Part shown: one piece after another, positions 46,040-55,405 of the stretch
Numbering within the stretch: the stretch's first letter is position 1
Layout: each line of letters opens with the position of its first letter
DNA from: Pontiella desulfatans
GTDB lineage: Bacteria > Verrucomicrobiota > Kiritimatiellia > Kiritimatiellales > Pontiellaceae
Direction: 5' to 3'
Assembly (NCBI RefSeq): GCF_900890425.1
Contig: NZ_CAAHFG010000001.1
Location: 4,309,954-4,373,953, forward strand
DNA: 64,000 bases
Made by a program: the position numbers and the translations under genes
Notes under the pieces: model-generated
Told to the model about the DNA's origin: nothing
What the model saw: the letters and a program-made list of their open reading frames with translations, nothing else
Databases searched by the model: none

Positions 46040-47314
46040 TTATTTCAATTTCACGCGCGGGTCGGCCAGCGCGTAGCAGATGTCGGTTAAAAGGTTGCAG
46101 GCCACGAACAGCATCGCGCCGATCAGAACGATGGCGCGGATGACGTCGATATCCGCCGCGAGAATGGCGTTGATGCTGAGATAGCCGAGGCCCGGAATGC
46201 CGAAGAAGCTTTCGAGCAACAGCGAGCCGGTATAGAGGTATGGAATGGCAATCACGACATTGGTAATGATCGGGATCATGGCGTTCTTCAGCACATGCAC
46301 GAAGAGGACGCGCGGCTTGGCGACGCCCTTGGCGAAGGCGGTGCGGACATAGTCCTTATACATTTCGTCGAGCATCACCGTGCGGTAGAAGCGGATGTTT
46401 GCGCCGAGGCCGCTGATAACGCCGATGAGGACGGGCAGCACCAGATAGCGCGCCGACTCGAAGCCCCAAACCGGAAACAGCCCTTGCTTGTAGGCCAGGA
46501 AATATTGGCCCGCCACGATGTAGACCAGATAGTTGATGCTCATCAGCGCCACGGAAAACATGACCAGGAAACGGTCGATGAAGGTGTCGCGGAAAAAGGC
46601 GCAGACGAGCGAAAGGCTCACCGAGAGCACGATGCCGATGAGAAAAATGGGAATCGTCAGGGAAAGCGAAGGCAGCACACCGTCCTTAAGCAGCTTGGAA
46701 ACGGGTTGTTTCAGGCTTTCGGAATAGCCCATGTCGCCGCGGGCGAGCTGTTTGACGTAGAACCAGAGCTGCGAGTCGAACGGATTCTTCATGACCTTGC
46801 GCAGCTTGAGCTTCTTGATTTCGAGCCCTTCGGCTCCGGTGGCGAAGCCACCCTCTTCCGATCCCTTGAAACGGATCTTCGCGCTTTTCCAATCGGCGGA
46901 GGCCAGCGCGCCGCCGGCCAGCGAGCCGGCGCCGCGGTAGGTGACCTGCCACACGAACTCCGCCCCGGACTCCAAAGGAAACGCAAGCGGGTCGATTTTT
47001 GCGTTGGGCTGGATGGAAACGGAAGCGGTTTCGGCGGAGTAGAGCGCGTTGCTCCAGCTGCGCCAGCGCCCCGCCCCTTCTGCGAGGTCTTGGTCTTCGT
47101 AGGCGCGGCTGGTGGCGCGGGTTCCGAAAAAGAGTGGTTTGTTGAGGCCGCGCTGCTCGTCGAACGCTTCCAACGATTGGAGGGAAACCTTCTTGCCGAG
47201 CGCGATCGCGGCGAGGTCGCCACCCACCACGTTGAAAAGAATGAAGGTGAGCAAGACCACGCCGACCACCGTGGGCACCATCTGCCAGATTCGCTTGAGG
47301 ATATAGTTCAGCAT
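46040..47314 (-). CDS. oppB: Oligopeptide ABC transporter permease, OppB type, with large periplasmic insertion
   Basis: A 424-residue permease, about 110 longer than most OppB proteins. The first helix (MLNYILKRIWQMVPTVVGVV) and the FDEQRGLNKPLF segment are normal. Residues about 63-185 are an inserted hydrophilic beta-rich domain (ASVSIQPNAKIDPLAFPL, FVWQVTYRGAGSLAG, AKIRFKGSEEGG). The family pattern resumes at WFYVKQLARGDMGYSES and continues through the EAA loop (YVRTAFAKGVAKPRVLFVHV) to DPRVKLK. The insert would face the periplasm. Confidence 0.88.
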   Translation of the reverse strand: MLNYILKRIWQMVPTVVGVVLLTFILFNVVGGDLAAIALGKKVSLQSLEAFDEQRGLNKPLFFGTRATSRAYEDQDLAEGAGRWRSWSNALYSAETASVSIQPNAKIDPLAFPLESGAEFVWQVTYRGAGSLAGGALASADWKSAKIRFKGSEEGGFATGAEGLEIKKLKLRKVMKNPFDSQLWFYVKQLARGDMGYSESLKQPVSKLLKDGVLPSLSLTIPIFLIGIVLSVSLSLVCAFFRDTFIDRFLVMFSVALMSINYLVYIVAGQYFLAYKQGLFPVWGFESARYLVLPVLIGVISGLGANIRFYRTVMLDEMYKDYVRTAFAKGVAKPRVLFVHVLKNAMIPIITNVVIAIPYLYTGSLLLESFFGIPGLGYLSINAILAADIDVIRAIVLIGAMLFVACNLLTDICYALADPRVKLK

Positions 47315-47317
47315 CCC

Positions 47318-49180
47318 TTATTCCTGCCCCGCCATATCCAGCTTATCCTTGCCGTACGACTTCATCCATTCCGAGCGCGTCGCGGTGTTGACGCGGCGGA
47401 ATCGGCCCATGCCGTAGGGATAGTCGTGCGAGACATAGTTTTCGATCCAGCTGTGCTTCACCGCAAAGCTCATGGGCTGGTACTGGAAGACCCACGGCGC
47501 TTCCTCGACAATGATCTTCGCCATCTTCTCGTAGATCGCGGTGCGCTCCGGCGAATCGGGCATGACGCGGATCTGCTCATACATGCGGTCGATCTCGGCA
47601 TTGCGGTAGTTGGCGTGGTTCGGCCCCGGCGACGCGTTCTTGCTGTAGAAAAGCGCGAGAAAGTTTTCCGCATCGGGATAGTCGGCCACCCAGGCCAGAC
47701 GGAACAACTGGGCCTGGCGGCGGTTGAGTTTTTCGATGAAGGCGGGCCAGGTGTTGTAGTTGGTTTTCAAGACGACGCCGATTTTCTGGTACATGTCGGC
47801 CATGAGTTCCATCGACTGCCGCGTATTGGTGTCGGCGCTGCCCAGCTCGATGACGAGCTCAAGCCGCCGGCCGGTCTTGCTGTCGATCCCCTCGGGATAG
47901 CCGGCCTCGGCCAGAAGCTTCGCGGCTTTTTCGAGATTGAAAAGGTAGGGCGAAGGTTCGGTCAGGTTGCCGGCCAACGGGGTCGGGATGGGCCCGTTGA
48001 GTGGATAGAGCCGGTTGTTCATGAAGGTGTTCATCAGGTCGAACTCGTAGGCGCAGCTGAGCGCCTGGCGCAGTTTTTTATTGCGTTCGTTCTGTTCTGG
48101 ATCCTCGCTGAACCCCACCAGCGCATCGTCCCAGTTGAAGCCCATGTAGTAAACCGCGGTGTAGGGCGAGGAAATCAGCTCGATGCCGCGCTTTTCCAGC
48201 GTACCGGTCAGGCTTTTGGAGGGCGTCACGACCGCGTCCCAGTTGTCCGGCGAAATGGCGGAGGAGTCGAGCTGGCCGGAGAGGAACATCATCCACGAGG
48301 TGCTGGTGTCGTCGATCACATACTGGATGATCCGGTCGTTGAACGGGATCTGCAGCCCGGCATCCCTCAGCAAGCCCTTGGCCTCGAATTCCGGCGAGGC
48401 GGCGGAAGGATAGGTTTCCACGCGCCCGGTCTCGGCCCACTTGGGATTGCGCTCGAACTCGATGCGCGAGTTGCGGCGCCACTCCACCAGGCGGTATGGG
48501 CCGGTGCCGACCGGATGGTTGGTGAGTTTCTTGCCGTAGAGTTCGACCGCCTCGCGAGGCACGACGAACGAATAGTGCATCGTTAGAATGTAGAGCAGTT
48601 GCGGATAGGGTTCGTTCAGGACGACCTGCAAGGTGTACGGGTCCAAAACCTTGAGCCCCGCCACCGGCATTTCGTAGTCGGTCGGCTCCGGCGACTGGGA
48701 GGCCTTGTGGAAATCGTCGATACCCTTGATGCGGCCGCTGAAGGCCCAGAAACCGGGCGATGCGTTCTTCACGTCGGCGACGCGCTTGAGCGAATAGTCG
48801 AAATCGCGCGCCGTCAGTTCGCGCCCCTTTCCATCCGGAAAACAGGGATCGTCCTGGAAATAGATGCCCTTGCGGATCTTGAAGGTATAGACCAGCCCGT
48901 CTTCGGAAACCTCGGGCATCGACTCCGCCAGCGAGGGAACCACCTTATAGGGCCGCGCCAGATAGTCGTATTGAAGCAGGCCTTCGTAGATCCGCGAGAT
49001 CGCGAGCGAGGCATCGACCGAGCTCGACGTTGCCGGATCAAGCCCCGTGATGCGGTGCGTACTGCTGTATGCAACAACCTCGCCGTTGGCCTCGCGGGCC
49101 CCGAGGTTCCCGTCGCCGCATCCAGACAACAGCAAACTCCCCGCAAACGCCGCGATGGCAGTTAGGGGGAGCTTGTTCAT
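47318..49180 (-). CDS. oppA: Oligopeptide-binding lipoprotein, SBP_bac_5 family
   Basis: About 620 residues. The lipoprotein signal has lipobox LLSGC near residue 21. The large two-lobed SBP_bac_5 fold is evident from ITGLDPATSSSVDASLAISR, KIRKGIYFQDDP, LTARDFDYSLKR and HPVGTGPYRLVEW. It delivers peptides to OppBC. I chose the ATG at 49180, which gives a clean MNKLP signal; another in-frame ATG at 49192 adds four residues and neither has a strong ribosome site. It lies 4 bases before oppB and about 30 bases after secG. Confidence 0.9.
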   Translation of the reverse strand: MNKLPLTAIAAFAGSLLLSGCGDGNLGAREANGEVVAYSSTHRITGLDPATSSSVDASLAISRIYEGLLQYDYLARPYKVVPSLAESMPEVSEDGLVYTFKIRKGIYFQDDPCFPDGKGRELTARDFDYSLKRVADVKNASPGFWAFSGRIKGIDDFHKASQSPEPTDYEMPVAGLKVLDPYTLQVVLNEPYPQLLYILTMHYSFVVPREAVELYGKKLTNHPVGTGPYRLVEWRRNSRIEFERNPKWAETGRVETYPSAASPEFEAKGLLRDAGLQIPFNDRIIQYVIDDTSTSWMMFLSGQLDSSAISPDNWDAVVTPSKSLTGTLEKRGIELISSPYTAVYYMGFNWDDALVGFSEDPEQNERNKKLRQALSCAYEFDLMNTFMNNRLYPLNGPIPTPLAGNLTEPSPYLFNLEKAAKLLAEAGYPEGIDSKTGRRLELVIELGSADTNTRQSMELMADMYQKIGVVLKTNYNTWPAFIEKLNRRQAQLFRLAWVADYPDAENFLALFYSKNASPGPNHANYRNAEIDRMYEQIRVMPDSPERTAIYEKMAKIIVEEAPWVFQYQPMSFAVKHSWIENYVSHDYPYGMGRFRRVNTATRSEWMKSYGKDKLDMAGQE

Positions 49181-49209
49181 TTGCAGACCCATCTAGTGGA
49201 ACAAATCCG

Positions 49210-49599
49210 TTATTCTGCCGGCTGCGCGGGCTGGGCCGGAAGCGTCTCCGCTGGAGCACCCTCCGTCGCCGGCGCCCCCGTATCCAACCCTTCGATCAGG
49301 CCGGGCTGCACCGCCACGGGCTGTACCGGATCGCTTTCCACACCCCCCATGAGGGTGGTTTCCTGCTGGGCGAACATGACGCTGAGAATCAGCGAGCTCG
49401 CAATGAAAACAGCGCCGATGACGACGGTTGCCTTGGAGAGCACATTGCCGGCGCGCGCACCGAACATCGATTCGCCCGCACCTGCGCCGAATGCTAGGCC
49501 AAGGCCTTCGCTCTTCGACTTCTGCAGCAGCACCAGGCCAATCAACAGGAGGCAGCATATGACCTCGATTACAATAAACAGTGCCTTTAGAAAGATCAT
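49210..49599 (-). CDS. secG: Preprotein translocase subunit SecG
   Basis: A 129-residue component of the SecYEG channel. Two helices (residues 3-23 and 53-75) flank the cytoplasmic LLQKSKSEGLGLAFGAGAGE loop, which is the SecG signature. The C-terminal 50 residues are Pro/Ala/Gly-rich and low in complexity, a common extension. It follows tpiA by 19 bases, an arrangement common in bacteria. Confidence 0.92.
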   Translation of the reverse strand: MIFLKALFIVIEVICCLLLIGLVLLQKSKSEGLGLAFGAGAGESMFGARAGNVLSKATVVIGAVFIASSLILSVMFAQQETTLMGGVESDPVQPVAVQPGLIEGLDTGAPATEGAPAETLPAQPAQPAE

Positions 49600-49618
49600 C
49601 TTCGTTTCCTTTGTTCAA

Positions 49619-50374
49619 TTATATGGCGGCTTTAACGATGGCCGCGAACGAAGTCGCGTCCAGCGCTGCGCCACCAATCAGGCCGCCGTCGATATCGGGC
49701 TGGCCAAGCAGTTCCACTGCGTTGTCCGGCTTCATGGAACCGCCATACTGGATGCGGACGGCGTCGGCGGCTTCCGCGCCAACCATGTCCTTAACAATAC
49801 CGCGGATGAACGCGTGCACGTCCTGTGCCTGCTGGGCGGTGGCAACCTTGCCGGTTCCGATGGCCCAAACAGGCTCGTACGCAATGACGAGCTCGGTGAA
49901 GGCGGCGGCGTCGACATCCTTGAGGCCTTCGCGCACCTGCACCTCAACCACCTTTTCGGTGTTGCCGGCTTCGCGGTCTTCGAGGGTTTCGCCCACGCAG
50001 AGGATCGGGCGCAGGTTCTTTTCGAGCGCCTTGACGACCTTCTTGTTGATCCAGAAATCGGTTTCCTTGTAGTATTCGCGGCGTTCGCTGTGGCCGAGGA
50101 TGACGTAGCGCACGAAGATTTCCTTGAGCATGGTGTGGCAGATTTCGCCGGTGTAGGCGCCTTCGTCTTCGGAAGACATGTTCTGCGAACCAACGGCGAT
50201 CTGGGTTTCGGAAACAATGTCGCTCACGGACTTCAGGGCGGTGAACGGAGGGCAGAGAACAACGTCCACGTCGTTGCAATCGGCCAGCTCGAGCTTGACC
50301 GCGTTCGCCAGTTCAATGGCTTCGCCGACGGTTTTGTTCATCTTCCAGTTGCCTGCAATAATTTTCTTTCTCAT
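49619..50374 (-). CDS. tpiA: Triosephosphate isomerase
   Basis: Interconverts dihydroxyacetone phosphate and glyceraldehyde 3-phosphate in glycolysis. It has 251 residues. The N-terminal IAGNWKMN holds catalytic Asn/Lys, GHSERR holds the electrophilic His, and AYEPVWAIGTG holds the catalytic Glu and flexible loop. YGGSMKPDN binds phosphate. The ATG at 50374 has GGAG upstream; the in-frame start at 50470 is too long. It heads the leftward block tpiA-secG-opp. Confidence 0.96.
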   Translation of the reverse strand: MRKKIIAGNWKMNKTVGEAIELANAVKLELADCNDVDVVLCPPFTALKSVSDIVSETQIAVGSQNMSSEDEGAYTGEICHTMLKEIFVRYVILGHSERREYYKETDFWINKKVVKALEKNLRPILCVGETLEDREAGNTEKVVEVQVREGLKDVDAAAFTELVIAYEPVWAIGTGKVATAQQAQDVHAFIRGIVKDMVGAEAADAVRIQYGGSMKPDNAVELLGQPDIDGGLIGGAALDATSFAAIVKAAI

Positions 50375-50521
50375 CAATCCATCTCCGTTTTCTTTATAAA
50401 TCCAAGGGGAAAGCCCGTGTTTGTTTGAAAAATGAACGGGGAATCTAGCGAAACGCCACCCGATAGGCAAAGGCGAAATGGCAAAAAAGCAGCCCCAAAA
50501 TGCCCATGGAACCCCCTAGCG

Positions 50522-50590
50522 GCACTAATTCACACTAATATCCTTTTCCTGAACGACGGATTAGTGCTGATTAGTGAAGATTAGTGGTTA
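50522..50590. repeat. ACTAAT/ATTAGTG hairpin element, empty copy
   Basis: The left arm contains CACTAATTCACACTAATATCC, and the right arm (50558-50589) contains GGATTAGTGCTGATTAGTG and AAGATTAGTGG. The arms are inverted, built of 9-10 bp units, and lie 14 bases apart. The right arm nearly abuts the polA ribosome site. The unit words are the same as those framing the GxxExxY gene at 60768-61214. Confidence 0.8.
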
Positions 50591-50607
50591 ACCCAAAGGA
50601 TTCAGCT

Positions 50608-53394
50608 ATGCAGAAAAAACTTTTCCTGATCGACGGCATGGCCGTGGTCTACCGCGCCTATTTCGGACTCATTCGCAACCCGCGCATCAACTCCAAGGGG
50701 GAGAATGTTTCGGCGGTATTCGGCTTCATCAACACCCTGCTCGACATCATGCACACCTACGAACCGACCCATATCGCCGTCGCGTTCGACACCCACGGCC
50801 CCACCTTCCGCCACGAGGAATATCCCGAATACAAGGCCACGCGCGACGAAACGCCCGAAGGCGTCCGCACCGCCGTCCCGCACATCCGCAACCTGCTCAA
50901 CGCCTTCAACATCCCCGTGCTCGAATATCCCGGGTTCGAGGCCGACGATGTGATCGGCACCCTCGCCCGCCAGGCCGAGCGGCAGGGGTTCGACACCTAC
51001 ATGGTCACGCCCGACAAGGACTACGCCCAGCTCGTCGATGAACACACCTTCATGCTCAAGCCCGGTAGCGGGAAGTCCGGCGAACTGCTCGACGTTCCGA
51101 AAATCCTCGAGCAGTGGAATATTGAAACGGTCGGGCAGGTCATCGATATCCTTGGGCTGGCCGGCGACACCGCCGACAACGTCCCCGGCATCCCGGGCAT
51201 CGGCCCCAAGACCGCGCAAAAGCTCATTGCCCAATTTGGCTCCATCGAAAACCTGCTTGAAAACACCGACCAACTCAAAGGCAAGCAAAAGGAGAAGGTT
51301 GAGGAAAACAAAACCCAGGCCCTGCTCTCCAAACGGCTCGTCACCATCAAATGCGATGTCCCCGTGAAGGAAGACCCCGAAGAACTCCTGATGGGCCAGC
51401 GCAACGACGACCAGCTCAAGGTTCTCTTCACCGAACTCGAATTCAAATCGCTCATCAAGCGCCTGTTCGGCGAATCCCCCACCCCGAACTCCGTCGCCGT
51501 TGCCGCCGCCAGCTGCGGCCAGGGCGACCTGTTCGAGTTCGCCGCCGCGCAACAGCCCGAAATGCAGGAACCCGTCCCCGCCTTCAAAACCATCAAGGAC
51601 GTGAAACACAACTACCACCTCGTCACCAGCGCGGCCGAACGCGCCGCGCTGGCCGGAAAACTCGCCGGAACGGCATTGGTTTGCTTCGACACCGAAACCA
51701 CCGGCCTTGACGTCCGCGTGGCCGAGCTGATCGGCATCTCGTTCTGCATTGAACCGCACGAAGCGTGGTTCGTCACCCTGCCCCCCGACCGCGGGCAGGC
51801 GCTGCTGGCGCTTGAACCGTTCCTGCCCATCCTGCAAAACCCCGACATCCGCAAGGTGGGGCAAAACCTCAAGTACGACATCAGCGTGCTGAAATGGCAC
51901 GGCATCGAAGTCCGCGGCGAGCTGCTCGACACCATGCTGGCGCACTACCTCATCGACCCCGACCAGCGGCACAACATGAACCACATGGCCGAAACCCTGC
52001 TCGATTATTCGCCCGTGCCCATCACCGCCCTCATCGGCGACAAGAAGACCGATCAAAAACCGATGCGCGACGTCGACCTCGACGAGCTATGCGAATATGC
52101 GGCAGAGGATGCCGACATCACCCTCCAGCTATGGCACAAGCTCAAGCCGATGCTGAAGGAGCGCGGACAGGAGCGCACCTTCTACGAAATCGAAACGCCG
52201 CTTTTGCCGGTGCTCGCCCAGATGGAATACAACGGCATCAACCTCGATGCCACCGCCCTCGGGAACTATTCCGAAGAGCTCGCCACCAAGATCGACGAGC
52301 TGGAAAAGGCCGTCTACACCCTGGCTGGCATGGAGTTCAACCTCAACTCCCCCAAGCAGGTGGGCGAAGTGCTGTTCGATGTGCTCCAACTGGTGGAAAA
52401 GCCCAAGAAGACCAAGACCGGGCAATACAAGACCGACGAGGAAGTGCTCTCCACCCTGGCGCCCGACCATCCGATCGTCCGCAAGATGCTCGACCATCGC
52501 GGACTCACCAAACTCAAGAGCACCTATGTCGATGCCCTGCCCAAGGAAGTCTTCGAGCCAACCGGCCGCGTGCATACCACCTTCAGCCAGGCCATCACCA
52601 CCACCGGCCGCCTCTCGTCGGTCAACCCGAACATCCAGAACATCCCGATCCGCACCGAGGAAGGCCGCGAAATCCGCCGCGCCTTCATCCCGCGCGAAGG
52701 CTTCACCCTGCTCGCCTCCGACTATTCCCAGATCGAGCTGCGCATCATGGCCGAACTTTCCGGCGATCCGGGCCTGCGCGAGGCGTTCATCCACGGCGAA
52801 GACATCCACACCGCCACCGCCGCCCGCGTCTTCGGGGTGGCGAAAGACGACGTGACCCGCGAAATGCGCTCCAAGGCCAAGATGGTTAACTTTGGCATCA
52901 TCTACGGCATCTCCGCCTTCGGGCTCTCCCAGCGCCTCGGCATCCCGCGCAAGGAAGCGCAGGAAATCATCGAGCAATACCGCGCCAACTATCCCGGCGT
53001 GCAGAGCTATCTCGACTCGACCATCGAATTCGCCCAGAAGCACGAATATGTCGAAACCATCACCGGCCGCCGCCGCTACATCCGCGACATCAACGCCCGC
53101 AACCAGATGGTCCGCTCCGGCGCCGAGCGCAACGCCATCAACGCCCCCATCCAGGGCACCGCCGCCGACATGATCAAGATTGCCATGATCGCCGTCCAAA
53201 AACTGCTCGACGACCGCAAGGCCAAAACCCGGCTCCTCCTCCAAGTCCACGACGAACTCGTCTTCGACCTTGCCGAAGACGAAGCCGACGAGCTCATCCC
53301 CCTCATCGAGGAAAAAATGAAATCCGCCATCCCCATGGAAATCCCGATCCTGGTCGAGAGCGGGACGGGGGCGAACTGGTTGGAAGCGCATTGA
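50608..53394 (+). CDS. polA: DNA polymerase I
   Basis: Fills gaps in repair and removes RNA primers. It has 928 residues with all three domains. The 5' nuclease (residues 1-290) has FEADDVIGTLA and GIPGIGPKTAQKLI. The 3'-5' exonuclease begins near residue 355, with intact FDTETTGLDV. The polymerase has motif A DYSQIELRIMAELSGD near 704, motif B RSKAKMVNFGIIYGIS and motif C VHDELVFD. The ATG at 50608 has AAAGGA upstream. The stop TGA shares its last base with the ATG of the next gene. Confidence 0.96.
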   Translation: MQKKLFLIDGMAVVYRAYFGLIRNPRINSKGENVSAVFGFINTLLDIMHTYEPTHIAVAFDTHGPTFRHEEYPEYKATRDETPEGVRTAVPHIRNLLNAFNIPVLEYPGFEADDVIGTLARQAERQGFDTYMVTPDKDYAQLVDEHTFMLKPGSGKSGELLDVPKILEQWNIETVGQVIDILGLAGDTADNVPGIPGIGPKTAQKLIAQFGSIENLLENTDQLKGKQKEKVEENKTQALLSKRLVTIKCDVPVKEDPEELLMGQRNDDQLKVLFTELEFKSLIKRLFGESPTPNSVAVAAASCGQGDLFEFAAAQQPEMQEPVPAFKTIKDVKHNYHLVTSAAERAALAGKLAGTALVCFDTETTGLDVRVAELIGISFCIEPHEAWFVTLPPDRGQALLALEPFLPILQNPDIRKVGQNLKYDISVLKWHGIEVRGELLDTMLAHYLIDPDQRHNMNHMAETLLDYSPVPITALIGDKKTDQKPMRDVDLDELCEYAAEDADITLQLWHKLKPMLKERGQERTFYEIETPLLPVLAQMEYNGINLDATALGNYSEELATKIDELEKAVYTLAGMEFNLNSPKQVGEVLFDVLQLVEKPKKTKTGQYKTDEEVLSTLAPDHPIVRKMLDHRGLTKLKSTYVDALPKEVFEPTGRVHTTFSQAITTTGRLSSVNPNIQNIPIRTEEGREIRRAFIPREGFTLLASDYSQIELRIMAELSGDPGLREAFIHGEDIHTATAARVFGVAKDDVTREMRSKAKMVNFGIIYGISAFGLSQRLGIPRKEAQEIIEQYRANYPGVQSYLDSTIEFAQKHEYVETITGRRRYIRDINARNQMVRSGAERNAINAPIQGTAADMIKIAMIAVQKLLDDRKAKTRLLLQVHDELVFDLAEDEADELIPLIEEKMKSAIPMEIPILVESGTGANWLEAH

Positions 53395-54260
53395 TGGACT
53401 CCAAGCTCGAAACGCAGTTCAGGGAACGCGCCGTGGAACTCGGCAACTCCGGCGATCCATCCGCCTTGCCCGAACTGATTGAGCTAACACGTTCCCCCGC
53501 CGCCAACGTACGCCGGCTCGCGGCTTCCGCCATCGGCAAGCTGGCCGGGCTGGCCGATGCGGAAAAGGCTGTCTCCGCTCTCGTTCCGATGCTCCGAGAC
53601 GCCAAACCCCAGGTACGGCAATATGCCGTCCGCGCCCTCTCCGCCTACGGTAGCGCCGCAAAACCAGCCCTCCACGACCTGCGCGACATGGCCATCAGCC
53701 CCGTCGAAAAGGAATACAATAACAATGGCGCCAAACGCGCCATCGGCATCATCGAAGAAGCGAGCCGAATCGAAGAGAGGCAAGCGGTGCACTGCTGCCA
53801 ACGCTGCGGTGTCGAGCTGGAGCCCGACGAATTCGCCCGTTCGCAAAAGGCTTTCCAGCGCCCCTTCTGCAACTATTGTTTCGACGAGGTTTTCATGGAG
53901 CGCCGCAATTTTGAAATGAAGGTCGAACTGCAAAAGAAAATCCGCGCCAAGGATGGAACCTGGGTGCAGTCCGACGGCGAACGCCTCATTGCAGAGATCC
54001 TCTCCGCTGAAAACATCCGCTACCGCTACGATGAGCGTTTCCGCATTCTCGACGGCTACGCCATCCGTCCCGACTTCTACCTCCCCGAATTCGACGTCTA
54101 CATTGAATATTGGGGCATGAACACCGCCGACTACAAGATCGGCATGCTCAAGAAACAAAAACTCTACCAGCAACAAGGCAAACGCCTCATCTCCCTCTAC
54201 CCCGACGACAAGCCACGCATGAAACAGGTGCTGATGGAGAAACTGGAGCAGTATCAGTGA
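53394..54260 (+). CDS. HEAT-repeat, zinc-ribbon and PD-(D/E)XK-like nuclease protein
   Basis: A 288-residue three-part protein. Residues 1-110 are HEAT-like helices (SPAANVRRLAASAIGKLAGL, DAKPQVRQYAVRALSAYG). Residues 130-165 carry CxxC pairs (CCQRCGVE and FCNYCF) as a zinc ribbon. Residues 190-285 look like a Vsr/TnsA-type nuclease: a Glu in SDGERLIAEIL, an Asp in IRPDFYLPEFDVYIEYWG, and a Lys-rich segment after. The ATG overlaps the polA stop as TGATG, so translation is coupled. A role in DNA repair beside PolA is inferred. Confidence 0.65.
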   Translation: MDSKLETQFRERAVELGNSGDPSALPELIELTRSPAANVRRLAASAIGKLAGLADAEKAVSALVPMLRDAKPQVRQYAVRALSAYGSAAKPALHDLRDMAISPVEKEYNNNGAKRAIGIIEEASRIEERQAVHCCQRCGVELEPDEFARSQKAFQRPFCNYCFDEVFMERRNFEMKVELQKKIRAKDGTWVQSDGERLIAEILSAENIRYRYDERFRILDGYAIRPDFYLPEFDVYIEYWGMNTADYKIGMLKKQKLYQQQGKRLISLYPDDKPRMKQVLMEKLEQYQ

Positions 54261-54341
54261 ACATGAAATTCGCCATTGCTATGGAAATCCCGATCAGAAT
54301 CGAAAACAAGCTCAGGTAGAATTGCTTAAGGAGCATCAAGC

Positions 54342-55076
54342 ATGATTTACAGATACATAGGATTTCAAAACGAAGCAGAATCAAAGCTCAAGACCATCTC
54401 TAAAAATAGGCTCTGGTTTTCGTCTCCACAAAAATTCAACGATCCATTCGACTGCGATTTTCCCGTATCATCCAGCTTCACTGTGGATGAGTTTATTGAA
54501 TTCACCTATGGTTGCTACGAACTCACAGGCAAAGATCCGAAAAACATTATTCGGAAGTATAAGATTGCGGACATCGAGTCGCGACAAGCTCTTTGCCATT
54601 CGATACTCAACGCTTACAAAACGAAGATGTCCAGCCATGGCATTTGCTGCTTTTCAGAACGATGGGATTCTATCCTGATGTGGTCTCATTATGCGGATAA
54701 GCATGCTGGAATATGCGTCGGATATGATGACAGCAACAATGATGATCTGTTGATAGAAGTAAAATACTCCACTCATTACCCAGAACTACACATCAAAGAA
54801 ACAATCAAAGATGCCGGCAAGGTAATGGAAAAGTACTTGCTTACAAAATCCTCAGATTGGCTATATGAACGAGAACATAGAATTATACACAAATCGTGCT
54901 GTGACGATTGTGATGAATCACCATTCCCAATCGTAGAGGTCATTTTTGGTGTCAAAGCAGACGAACAATTAAAAAGGGACGTCATAGGCTCCATGGATTC
55001 TAATGTTCTATACTATGATGCCATTCACGAGCCAAAAGGTAAGTATGGTCTTTCGAGAAAGCAATATTCAAAGTAG
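54342..55076 (+). CDS. DUF2971 family protein
   Basis: A 244-residue protein. The N-terminal YRYIGFQNEAES and LWFSSPQKFNDPFDC, and later CCFSERWDSILMWSHYADKH and GICVGYD, are DUF2971 marks. The function is not known; relatives often lie in accessory regions. The gene is clearly lower in GC than its neighbours and uses AT-ending codons, which suggests recent transfer. AAGGAG precedes the ATG by 8 nt. A short palindromic stretch (ACAGGCAGGATGCCTGT at about 55124) follows. Confidence 0.75.
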   Translation: MIYRYIGFQNEAESKLKTISKNRLWFSSPQKFNDPFDCDFPVSSSFTVDEFIEFTYGCYELTGKDPKNIIRKYKIADIESRQALCHSILNAYKTKMSSHGICCFSERWDSILMWSHYADKHAGICVGYDDSNNDDLLIEVKYSTHYPELHIKETIKDAGKVMEKYLLTKSSDWLYEREHRIIHKSCCDDCDESPFPIVEVIFGVKADEQLKRDVIGSMDSNVLYYDAIHEPKGKYGLSRKQYSK

Positions 55077-55189
55077 GATAGGTTTTCAGCCTGCCTGCCG
55101 ATATTGAGGTCTTCTCGTGCATGGACAGGCAGGATGCCTGTCCTAGTTTCGGCTCGACACACCCACCCATTTCCCCCACACAAGCATGT

Positions 55190-55369
55190 ATGAAAACGAC
55201 ATTGAATATTGATGACGGAATCATGGCTGAAGCGGTGCGTTTGACGGGGATCAAGGAAAAGACCACACTGGTGCGCAAGGGGCTTGAGGCGTTGATCGCG
55301 CAGGAGAGTGGTCGACGACTCACCGCCATGGGTGGAACGGAAAAGGATCTCAAACCCGCACCCCGCTGA
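55190..55369 (+). CDS. VapB-like antitoxin, orphan
   Basis: A 59-residue protein. Residues 1-45 (MKTTLNIDDGIMAEAVRLTG, then KTTLVRKGLEALI) match the ribbon-helix-helix VapB/PF09957 type, which binds DNA as a dimer. The C-terminal 15 residues should neutralise a PIN-domain VapC toxin, but no vapC gene follows: the next gene encodes a four-helix-bundle protein. There is no clear ribosome site. It may be a relic or act on a distant toxin. Confidence 0.65.
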   Translation: MKTTLNIDDGIMAEAVRLTGIKEKTTLVRKGLEALIAQESGRRLTAMGGTEKDLKPAPR

Positions 55370-55405
55370 CAGCAAAAAACTGAACGTTCTACCGGACTGA
55401 ACGAC

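Noticed and set aside
46295..48586. 763-codon rightward frame opposite oppB and oppA
   Set aside because: It spans two well-recognised leftward genes and their junction, and its composition is that of an antisense translation.
43542..49180. Nickel or siderophore-type transporter instead of Opp
   Set aside because: The large SBP_bac_5 protein, OppC_N region and HEYT/HQYT ATPase endings fit the peptide group; no nickel-specific residues were recognised.
50602..52056. 484-codon leftward frame opposite polA
   Set aside because: Shadow of a gene with complete polymerase and exonuclease motifs.
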